Assembly: GCA_014871605.1 (NCBI GenBank)
Contig: WGSQ01000101.1
Span: 1-6,420 of the forward strand
DNA from: Collinsella sp.
GTDB taxonomy: Bacteria > Actinomycetota > Coriobacteriia > Coriobacteriales > Coriobacteriaceae
DNA length: 6,420 bases
Direction of reading: 5' to 3'
The notes under the pieces were generated by a model. That model was not told the origin of the DNA and did not search any database. It saw only the letters and a program-made list of their open reading frames with translations. A program made the translations under genes and the position numbers. This document shows positions 1-4,676 of the stretch, in pieces; position 1 is the stretch's first letter, and each line of letters opens with the position of its first letter.

Positions 1-65
1 ATGTCAATCCTGGTCTAACAGAGCCTTTTTTAATCCCCGTCCCAGAAAAATCATCGACGAACGCA

Positions 66-1004
66 CTACTTTGCGCTGGTGAGGACACCAGTGGTGTCGA
101 AGGCCGGGGTGAAGCTCTCGTCTACCGCGCCGCCCTCTTGCCAAAACATCGTCGTAAAGCCCAGGTCGTCGGCATGGTCGAGCACCAGCTCGTACTCCTC
201 GCGCGTCACGGCGCGCGCCAGGTCGCCGCCCTGCTCGCGCATGAGTGCATTGGGCGTGTACTGGTTCATGACCGAGATCGGCACGTCACCCACCGTCTGC
301 CACACCAGGTCTAACACGCGGCACGAGTCATCCGCATGCCCCGGCAGCACCAGGTGGCGCACGATGATGCCGCGCTTCATGAGCCCGCCCTCATCCACCA
401 GCTCCCCCCCGCGGCGATCGATCTCGCGCGCCATCTGGGCCAGACCCGACACGGCCACGCGCGGGTAGTCCTTAATATGAGAAAGCGACTGCGCAAGCCC
501 GGCATCGGCATATTTAAAGTCGGTGAGCCACACATCGACCAGGTCGCCCAGCGCCGCCACGGCACTCGCGCGCTCGTAGCCACTCGTGTTGTAGACGATC
601 GGGATGACCAGCCCGCGCGTCCGCGCCGCAGCAATCGCGGCAGGCAACAGGTGCGCATAGTGCGTCGCCGTCACCAAATTGATGTTGTTGGCACCCTGGT
701 CCTGCAGTTCCAGCATAATCTCGACCAGGCGCTCAGGCGAAATCTCAAGGCCAAAATTGCCGGTCGAGATCTCGTGATTCTGGCAGTAGATACATTTGAG
801 CGAGCAGCCGCTAAAGAAGATCGTGCCCGATCCGGCCTCGCCCGAGATAGGCGGCTCCTCCCACATATGAAGCGCCGCGCGGGCCACCTTGAGCGTGTCG
901 TTAGCACCGCATACGCCGCGCGCGCCCTCATCGCGCGCCGCACCGCAACGGCGCGGACACAAATGGCAGGCGGGCGAAAAAAGTTCGGTCAACGACGTCG
1001 GCAT
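66..1004 (-). CDS. Radical SAM protein, PflX/COG1313 family (pyruvate formate-lyase-activase-like)
   Basis: A 312-residue cytoplasmic iron-sulfur enzyme. The radical SAM signature is clear: GCSLKCIYCQN gives C67-x3-C71-x2-C74, the ligands of the SAM-binding 4Fe-4S cluster. A second cysteine group lies at the N-terminus (C13, C16, C20, C32, in ACHLCPRRCG and GVCG), as is usual for COG1313 proteins. Other family-like stretches are FFSGC, IVRHLVLPG and MNQYTPN. Length is normal (about 300 residues). The family resembles activases of glycyl-radical enzymes, but its substrate is not established and no glycyl-radical partner is visible here. I place the start at the ATG at 1004 because GGAG lies 9 bases upstream (1014-1017); an in-frame TTG at 1019 overlaps that Shine-Dalgarno and is less likely. 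The gene appears monocistronic and diverges from the 6S RNA. The family call is firm; the function is open. Confidence 0.9.
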   Translation of the reverse strand: MPTSLTELFSPACHLCPRRCGAARDEGARGVCGANDTLKVARAALHMWEEPPISGEAGSGTIFFSGCSLKCIYCQNHEISTGNFGLEISPERLVEIMLELQDQGANNINLVTATHYAHLLPAAIAAARTRGLVIPIVYNTSGYERASAVAALGDLVDVWLTDFKYADAGLAQSLSHIKDYPRVAVSGLAQMAREIDRRGGELVDEGGLMKRGIIVRHLVLPGHADDSCRVLDLVWQTVGDVPISVMNQYTPNALMREQGGDLARAVTREEYELVLDHADDLGFTTMFWQEGGAVDESFTPAFDTTGVLTSAK

Positions 1005-1013
1005 AAAAACATG

Positions 1014-1017
1014 CTCC
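1014..1017 (-). promoter_or_regulatory. Ribosome binding site that decides the radical SAM start
   Basis: GGAG on the minus strand, 9 bases before the ATG at 1002-1004. It overlaps the competing in-frame TTG codon (1017-1019), which therefore lacks a usable site of its own and is probably not the start. Confidence 0.6.
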
Positions 1018-1088
1018 AAAACAACGATTCAGCAGCTCAAACATTAAGGCCCGGACCGCGCAGACGGCTCCAAGCCTAAGGCGCCGTA

Positions 1089-1117
1089 ATCGTCCGACAC
1101 GATTTTTGTAATGTCAA
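1089..1117 (-). promoter_or_regulatory. Candidate sigma70-type promoter of the radical SAM gene
   Basis: On the minus strand a perfect -35 hexamer TTGACA (1112-1117) is followed after 17 bases by GACGAT (1089-1094), a 3-of-6 match to the -10 consensus. Transcription would start near 1082 and leave a leader of about 78 bases before the ATG at 1004. The strong -35 and correct spacing support it; the weak -10 keeps the confidence moderate. Confidence 0.45.
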
Positions 1118-1119
1118 GA

Positions 1120-1148
1120 CTGGAATCCACAAAGTGCCGCTTTATGAT
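1120..1148 (+). promoter_or_regulatory. Candidate promoter of the 6S RNA
   Basis: TATGAT (1143-1148) matches the -10 consensus at 5 of 6 positions. CTGGAA (1120-1125), 17 bases upstream, is a weak -35. The predicted start at about 1155 falls 3 bases before the first paired base of the RNA's closing helix, so promoter and RNA fold support each other independently. It lies back to back with the minus-strand promoter of the radical SAM gene. Confidence 0.55.
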
Positions 1149-1154
1149 GTAGGT

Positions 1155-1325
1155 ATTCCGCCCCCCGCGGAGCAACTGGGTGAACCGTCGCGTTTATTTA
1201 GGGAGCCCACACAGTCGTACCTAGTACAGGTATCCTTCGTTGTTAAGGACGCTGGAACAGTCGATGAGGGCACCCACCTGTTTTAGGTGGGTTCATTTTC
1301 GTAACGTGGGGGGTGGTTTTCTTTT
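1155..1325 (+). ncRNA. ssrS: 6S RNA (ssrS), RNA polymerase-binding regulatory RNA
   Basis: 6S RNA mimics an open promoter and sequesters the housekeeping RNA polymerase holoenzyme. Seen in the sequence: the two ends pair in a 12-bp closing helix (1158-1169 with 1305-1316, two of the pairs G-U); the inner part opens into large single-stranded regions (about 1170-1204 and 1293-1304); the 3' side of the bubble carries an 8-bp hairpin (ACCCACCT 1272-1279, loop GTTTT, AGGTGGGT 1285-1292); a distal arm starts with 1205-1208 and 1210-1211 pairing to 1268-1271 and 1265-1266, and carries short hairpins 1218-1232 (TACCT/AGGTA) and 1233-1249 (TCCTT/AAGGA). The run TTTTCTTTT (1317-1325) follows the closing helix and would terminate transcription. 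The size of about 170 bases and the order helix, bubble with 3' hairpin, terminal arm are those of 6S RNA. There is no open reading frame of note. The identity rests on architecture, not on an alignment; another structured RNA of the same shape remains possible. Confidence 0.7.
1305..1325 (+). terminator. ssrS: 3' end of the 6S RNA: closing-helix strand plus U-rich run
   Basis: The strand CGTGGGGGGTGG (1305-1316) pairs back to the 5' end of the RNA and is followed directly by TTTTCTTTT. A GC-rich helix followed by a U-run is the layout of an intrinsic terminator, here built from the long-range closing stem of the RNA. Confidence 0.55.
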
Positions 1326-1530
1326 GCCGAAAATCACCATTACAGTCCATATGGATCCCCGTCGGCATCCCGACAAGCCATCGACAACATCCCAATATCT
1401 GGTAAGCGCGTGATTATCGCTGCGTGCAATTACATGCACCCCCCTTGGTCGAGTATTATGGTTCGGCTATGCCCTTTGCGCATGGCGTTCTTCTGACCTT
1501 TTCCTTCGACGCTTGGCGGTTTTTAGATTC
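1326..1530 (+). other. Gene-free leader between 6S RNA and tagO
   Basis: I see no convincing gene in these 205 bases. They contain a short hairpin (GTCGG 1361-1365 with CCGAC 1370-1374), a palindrome TCCATATGGA just upstream of it, and a possible promoter: TATTAT at 1454-1459 with TTACAT at 1430-1435, spacing 18. That would start a tagO transcript near 1466. No riboswitch or T-box core was recognised. Confidence 0.4.
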
Positions 1531-2730
1531 ATGGCTTCATCCCCGAGCTACATACCGTACCTATGCGTGGCAGCGGCGGCCTTTATCACGACCTTCCTCG
1601 CGGTGCCCCTGGTCAAGCGCTTGGCAATTAAGCTCGATGCCGTCGACTATCCTTCTAAGCGCCGCATCAACACCAAGCCCATCCCGCGTTTGGGCGGAAC
1701 GGCGGTGTTTTTGGGCCTGGTCGTTGCCTGCATTGTGCAAATCCTAGGCACCTGGCACCTAGGCTGGCCACCCGTCCTGGTGCCGCACCCGCGCCTTCAC
1801 ATTAGCTATCCCATGCTGGCGCTCTCCTTTACCGTCATCTTTGCGACCGGCGCTATCGACGACGTCTTCCAGCTCAAGCCCAAGCAAAAGCTGGCCGGAC
1901 AGGTCCTCGCCGCGCTCATCGCCTGTATCGGCGGCCTGAAAATCGGCGTCATCGTCAACCCGTTTGCCCCCGGCGAAATCATGCTCGCATGGCTCGCCTA
2001 CCCCATCACCGTGATCTATCTGGTGGCATTCACCAACATCATTAACCTCATCGACGGCCTCGACGGCTTGGCCACGGGCATCTGCGGCATCGCGTCGTTC
2101 ACCATGTTTTCGATGGCCGTTCTCTCGGGCCGCATCGACGCCGCCGCGCTCTCCATTGCGCTCTTTGGCGCCTGTCTGGCCTTTTTGCGCTACAACTTCA
2201 ACCCCGCAAGCATCTTCTTGGGCGACTCGGGGTCGCGGCTTCTAGGCTTTGCGTTGGGCTCCATCTCGCTGCTCAACGTGAGCCGCACCGCCGCGCTCAC
2301 CTCGCTTATCATCCCGCTCATCGTTGCCGGCGTGCCCATCATCGACACGTTTAGCGCCATTGTGCGCCGCAGACGCGCCCACATTAGCATTGGGCAGGCC
2401 GACAAGGGCCACATCCACCACCGCCTGATCCAAGAAGGCTACAACCAAAAACAGGCCGTGCTGCTCATCTATGCCTGGTGCATCATGCTTTCGGCCGGCG
2501 CCGCCGCGATTAACCAGGTCGAGGTGCCCATGCGTGTGCTCATCTTTACCGTGCTCGCCATTGGCTCGGCGGCCTTCGCCAAGCACCTGCACCTGTTTGA
2601 ACCCGTGCTGCGCCACCATTACAACAAGCGTACGCACGAGGACGAGCTCGTCACCCCCGACGACCCCGCCTTTAAGCAGGAGGAGCAGGCAGCCGAGGAG
2701 CGCAAAGAAGAGCGCCACCACAAGCTCTAG
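1531..2730 (+). CDS. tagO: Polyprenyl-phosphate GlcNAc-1-phosphate transferase (TagO/WecA type, MraY superfamily)
   Basis: A 399-residue multi-pass membrane enzyme. Its family transfers GlcNAc-1-phosphate from UDP-GlcNAc to undecaprenyl phosphate on the cytoplasmic face, the first step of teichoic-acid or other wall glycopolymer synthesis. Motifs in order: DYP with PIPRLGG (39-56), the magnesium-binding aspartate pair GAIDD (D110, D111), NLIDGLDGLATG (172-183), YNFNP (221-225), FLGDSGS (229-235), PIIDT (269-273), a basic RRRR cytoplasmic loop (279-282) and HIHH (294-297), which marks TagO/WecA rather than MraY itself. About ten hydrophobic segments alternate with these loops. The final 35 or so residues form a highly charged Glu/Lys/Arg tail, probably cytoplasmic. 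I use the ATG at 1531; an in-frame TTG at 1513 would add six residues, and neither start has a strong Shine-Dalgarno. The gene seems to stand alone, with 170 bases before trpS. The exact acceptor polymer cannot be read from the sequence. Confidence 0.9.
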   Translation: MASSPSYIPYLCVAAAAFITTFLAVPLVKRLAIKLDAVDYPSKRRINTKPIPRLGGTAVFLGLVVACIVQILGTWHLGWPPVLVPHPRLHISYPMLALSFTVIFATGAIDDVFQLKPKQKLAGQVLAALIACIGGLKIGVIVNPFAPGEIMLAWLAYPITVIYLVAFTNIINLIDGLDGLATGICGIASFTMFSMAVLSGRIDAAALSIALFGACLAFLRYNFNPASIFLGDSGSRLLGFALGSISLLNVSRTAALTSLIIPLIVAGVPIIDTFSAIVRRRRAHISIGQADKGHIHHRLIQEGYNQKQAVLLIYAWCIMLSAGAAAINQVEVPMRVLIFTVLAIGSAAFAKHLHLFEPVLRHHYNKRTHEDELVTPDDPAFKQEEQAAEERKEERHHKL

Positions 2731-2890
2731 GGCAAGCTGCCGAGGATGTGCCAAGGCACCGTTAGCCAAGCGCGGCCGCGCCGCACCCATCGCACATGCC
2801 GCACCACGCGCGTCCCTCTCCCGCCCCTCGCCTACTTACGCACCGCCCCTCCAATAAACGCGTTATCATCTTGACCCATGAACATACGTT

Positions 2891-2895
2891 AGGAG
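2891..2895 (+). promoter_or_regulatory. Ribosome binding site of trpS
   Basis: AGGAG five bases before the ATG at 2901. It is the best Shine-Dalgarno in the window and rules out the upstream in-frame ATG at 2796, which would add a 35-residue, Pro/Arg/His-rich, non-conserved extension. Confidence 0.8.
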
Positions 2896-2900
2896 CAATC

Positions 2901-3950
2901 ATGCCAAACGAGAACAGCTACGAAGTCGCGCTGCAAAAGAGCAACGCCATTCGCGAGGGCCTGGCCAAAACGCCCGAGAAGTTCACCATGCTCACCGGCG
3001 ACCGCCCCACCGGCCGTCTGCACCTAGGCCACTACTTCGGTACCCTCAAGGGCCGTGTTGAGCTGCAGAACATGGGCGCCAAGACCAACGTGCTCATCGC
3101 CGACTACCAGGTCATCACTGACCGCGACACGACCGAGCACATCCAGGACAACGTGTACAACATGGTCATGGACTACCTTGCCTGCGGCATCGACCCCGAC
3201 AAGACCATGATCTACGCGCACTCCGCCGTGCCCGCCGCCAACCAGCTCATGCTGCCGTTCCTGTCGCTGGTGTCCGAGGCCGAGCTGGCGCGCAACCCCA
3301 CCGTCAAGGCCGAGATGGAGGCCTCGGGCCACGAGCTCACCGGCCTTCTGCTGACCTACCCGGTACATCAAGCCTGCGACATCCTGTTCTGCAAGGGCAA
3401 CGTGGTACCCGTCGGTCGCGACCAGCTGCCGCACATCGAGCTTACCCGCACCATCGCCCGCCGCTTTAACAACCGTTACGGCAAGGTGTTCCCCGAAGTC
3501 GACGCGCTGCTGTCCGAGACCCCGCTACTGCCCGGCCTTGACGGTCGCAAGATGAGCAAAAGCTACGGCAACGCCATCAACATCTCGATGACCGCTGAGG
3601 AGACGGCCAAGCGCATCAAGAAGAGCCAGACCGACTCTGAGCGCATGATCACGTTCGATCCCGAGAACCGCCCCGGCGTGTCCGGTTTGCTTTCGACGGC
3701 CGCCATCTGCACCGGTCGCTCCGAGGTCGAAATTGCCGAGGAGATTGGCATGGGCGGCTCCGGCCAGCTCAAGAAGTACGTGACCGAGGCTGTCAACGAG
3801 TACTTCGCACCGATCCGTGAGCGTCGTCAGCGCTACGAGAACGATCTGGACTATGTGAAGGACGTGCTGCACGAGGGCAACCGTCGCGCCAACGAGATCG
3901 CCGAGCAGACCCTGGCAGAGGTTCAGGACGCCATGGGTATGGTGTACTAG
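2901..3950 (+). CDS. trpS: Tryptophanyl-tRNA synthetase
   Basis: A 349-residue class Ic aminoacyl-tRNA synthetase that attaches tryptophan to tRNA-Trp in the cytoplasm. The Rossmann-fold catalytic domain opens with GDRPTGRLHLGHY (33-45), which contains the HIGH signature as HLGH (41-44). The second ATP-binding loop, KMSKS, is intact at 217-221, preceded by GLDGR and followed by YGN. GRDQLPHIELTR, before the KMSKS loop, is another typical TrpRS stretch. The length fits bacterial TrpRS (about 330-350). The helical C-terminal part (about 270-349), where this family binds the anticodon, is complete and ends in DAMGMVY. The start at 2901 is set by the AGGAG site. The 170 bases upstream of the gene show no T-box specifier arm or antiterminator core, and no Trp-rich leader peptide. 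Two tandem hairpins follow the stop codon. Confidence 0.97.
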   Translation: MPNENSYEVALQKSNAIREGLAKTPEKFTMLTGDRPTGRLHLGHYFGTLKGRVELQNMGAKTNVLIADYQVITDRDTTEHIQDNVYNMVMDYLACGIDPDKTMIYAHSAVPAANQLMLPFLSLVSEAELARNPTVKAEMEASGHELTGLLLTYPVHQACDILFCKGNVVPVGRDQLPHIELTRTIARRFNNRYGKVFPEVDALLSETPLLPGLDGRKMSKSYGNAINISMTAEETAKRIKKSQTDSERMITFDPENRPGVSGLLSTAAICTGRSEVEIAEEIGMGGSGQLKKYVTEAVNEYFAPIRERRQRYENDLDYVKDVLHEGNRRANEIAEQTLAEVQDAMGMVY

Positions 3951-3975
3951 GCAAAGCGCCTTCGCACAACATAGA

Positions 3976-3997
3976 CGGTGAGGCTGAATCCTCACCG
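3976..3997 (+). terminator. First hairpin after trpS
   Basis: CGGTGAGG (3976-3983) and CCTCACCG (3990-3997) form a perfect 8-bp stem around a six-base loop, 25 bases beyond the trpS stop. It is followed by AAACAGG rather than a U-run, so it may protect the mRNA end or act together with the next hairpin rather than terminate alone. Confidence 0.5.
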
Positions 3998-4002
3998 AAA
4001 CA

Positions 4003-4044
4003 GGAACAGGCCCGCTGGCAGTTAGTTGCCAGCGGGCCTGTTCC
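4003..4044. terminator. Perfect 18-bp hairpin between convergent trpS and MGMT-like gene
   Basis: GGAACAGGCCCGCTGGCA (4003-4020) and its exact reverse complement (4027-4044) are separated by the six-base loop GTTAGT. It lies in the convergent gap between trpS and the MGMT-like gene. No run of T follows the stem on either strand, which is unusual for an intrinsic terminator; it may act as a strong bidirectional barrier or an mRNA-end stabiliser. Confidence 0.55.
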
Positions 4045-4220
4045 CGAAGTACACCGTTGAATCGCACAGAGGGGAGGAATGCGAATCAAACTCAACAGGG
4101 CAGGCTTTTTCATCGCCTATTGCCTGCTCCGTTGCTGAATACAATATAGTTCACCTTGGTTTACTTTGTAGCGTCAATATACGCCGCCACACCTTCTCCA
4201 TAAGTTAGCTCCGGTAAACT
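4045..4220. other. AT-richer gene-free gap in the convergent trpS / MGMT-like interval
   Basis: The full gene-free interval is 3951-4275 (325 bases). After the two hairpins, these 176 bases are clearly more AT-rich than the flanking genes, above all 4137-4220. I find only a possible 19-codon reading frame at 4079-4138 on the plus strand and -10-like hexamers (TACAAT 4140-4145, TATAGT 4145-4150) without a well-spaced -35. A GCAGGC/GCCTGC inverted repeat surrounds the T-run inside the small frame. No RNA gene was recognised. Confidence 0.35.
4079..4138 (+). CDS. Possible 19-residue small ORF, doubtful
   Basis: ATG at 4079 follows the purine run GGGGAGGA without a gap and reads 19 codons to TGA. 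The product would be short, basic at the start and hydrophobic after that (GFFIAYCLL), like a single small membrane segment. The Shine-Dalgarno is strong but too close to the ATG for normal initiation. It lies beyond the trpS hairpins, in an AT-rich gap. I list it only so that it is not lost; it may well be untranslated. Confidence 0.12.
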   Translation: MRIKLNRAGFFIAYCLLRC

Positions 4221-4221
4221 A

Positions 4222-4260
4222 AAACCACCACGAAGGGGACAGGCACCTTTGTGGTGATTT
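4222..4260. repeat. 39-bp palindromic element, copy 1 (diverged)
   Basis: Arms AAACCACCACGAAGG (4222-4236) and CCTTTGTGGTGATTT (4246-4260) flank the nine-base centre GGACAGGCA. It differs from the other two copies at two positions, one in each arm, and each change weakens the stem. It ends 15 bases beyond the stop codon of the MGMT-like gene; in that gene's mRNA the stem would be followed by a U-rich stretch, so it could also terminate transcription. Confidence 0.9.
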
Positions 4261-4275
4261 TGACGAAGCCCGCCA

Positions 4276-4596
4276 CTACAGCCCGGCAGGCCAGCGACAG
4301 GCGGCCAGATCAACATGCATGGGATCGGCAAACGTCACGCCCTCCCCCATTAAGAGCTCGCGCTGAGCATCGGGGCCACCAAAGGCAAAGCCCTCACAGA
4401 TACGGCCGTCGGCAAACACCACGCGATGGCAGGGAATCTCGCCGGGGCGCGGATTGCTGTGCAGCGCGTAACCCACGTACCGCGCACTTCGTGGACGACC
4501 GGCAAGCAGCGCCACCTGACCATACGTGGCGACCATCCCCTCGGGGATCTGCTCGACCACCTCGTACACCCGCTCAAAAAAGCCCTCAGACGCCAT
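4276..4596 (-). CDS. MGMT family protein: lone DNA-binding/methyltransferase domain with active-site Cys
   Basis: A 106-residue cytoplasmic protein that equals the C-terminal domain of O6-alkylguanine-DNA alkyltransferase, without the usual N-terminal domain. PCHRVV (55-60) keeps the acceptor cysteine C56. By spacing from that cysteine, Y25 (TYGQVA), the arginine finger R39 (ARYVGYAL) and N48 (SNP) align with human Tyr114, Arg128 and Asn137; E85 (GEGV) is the likely partner glutamate. The size is that of alkyltransferase-like (ATL) proteins, but those replace the cysteine, often with tryptophan. It may therefore repair O6-alkylguanine directly, or act as an ATL-like lesion sensor that feeds nucleotide excision repair. 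The ATG at 4596 is chosen for AAGGGAG six bases upstream; another ATG at 4601 is out of frame. Inverted copies of the 39-bp palindrome flank the gene on both sides. Confidence 0.88.
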   Translation of the reverse strand: MASEGFFERVYEVVEQIPEGMVATYGQVALLAGRPRSARYVGYALHSNPRPGEIPCHRVVFADGRICEGFAFGGPDAQRELLMGEGVTFADPMHVDLAACRWPAGL

Positions 4597-4602
4597 CGCA
4601 TG

Positions 4603-4609
4603 CTCCCTT
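4603..4609 (-). promoter_or_regulatory. Ribosome binding site of the MGMT-like gene
   Basis: AAGGGAG on the minus strand, six bases before the ATG at 4594-4596. It selects this start over an in-frame GTG at 4635, which would begin inside the palindromic repeat and add 13 residues encoded partly by it. Confidence 0.65.
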
Positions 4610-4625
4610 CCACCCGGAAAAGCAT

Positions 4626-4664
4626 AAACCACCACAAAGGTGCCTGTCCCCTTTGTGGTGGTTT
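4626..4664. repeat. 39-bp palindromic element, copy 2 (inverted)
   Basis: A perfect stem: AAACCACCACAAAGG (4626-4640) and its exact complement (4650-4664) around TGCCTGTCC. Local flanks extend the stem to 18 bp (4623-4640 with 4650-4667). The centre is the reverse complement of that in copies 1 and 3, so this copy is inverted; it is otherwise identical to copy 3 over all 39 bases. The stem begins 10 bases beyond the degV-family stop codon and is followed, in that direction, by CTTTTCC, a weak U-run. It may end that transcript. Confidence 0.93.
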
Positions 4665-4676
4665 ATGGCAGGTCGG

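Noticed and set aside
336..1079. 247-codon plus-strand frame opposite the radical SAM gene
   Set aside because: It is antisense to a clear enzyme with an intact cluster motif and shows no recognisable domain.
1155..1325. tmRNA, RNase P RNA or SRP RNA instead of 6S RNA
   Set aside because: None of their conserved cores is present (no alanine-tRNA-like ends, no GAGGAAAGTCC, no GGAAGGAAGCAGC-type tetraloop), whereas the helix-bubble plan fits 6S RNA.
1513..1530. TTG start adding six residues to TagO
   Set aside because: No ribosome site upstream of the TTG, and homologues as I know them begin near the first membrane segment, which the ATG at 1531 provides.
1424..1747. 107-codon plus-strand frame overlapping the start of tagO
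   Set aside because: It overlaps the tagO N-terminus in another frame and becomes Ser/Arg-rich there, typical of a shadow; no ribosome site.
2770..2781. GCGCGGCCGCGC palindrome between tagO and trpS
   Set aside because: A 12-bp GC-only palindrome is not surprising in GC-rich DNA, has no loop, and has no neighbouring copy to suggest an operator.
2242..2790. 182-codon minus-strand frame opposite tagO
   Set aside because: It is antisense to conserved TagO motifs, including GDSG and HIHH, and is a shadow.
2796..2900. 35-residue N-terminal extension of TrpS from the ATG at 2796
   Set aside because: The extension is not TrpRS-like, and a strong AGGAG precedes the ATG at 2901.
2731..2900. T-box or Trp leader-peptide control of trpS
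   Set aside because: I found no antiterminator core of the T-box type and no run of Trp codons; the leader is also short.
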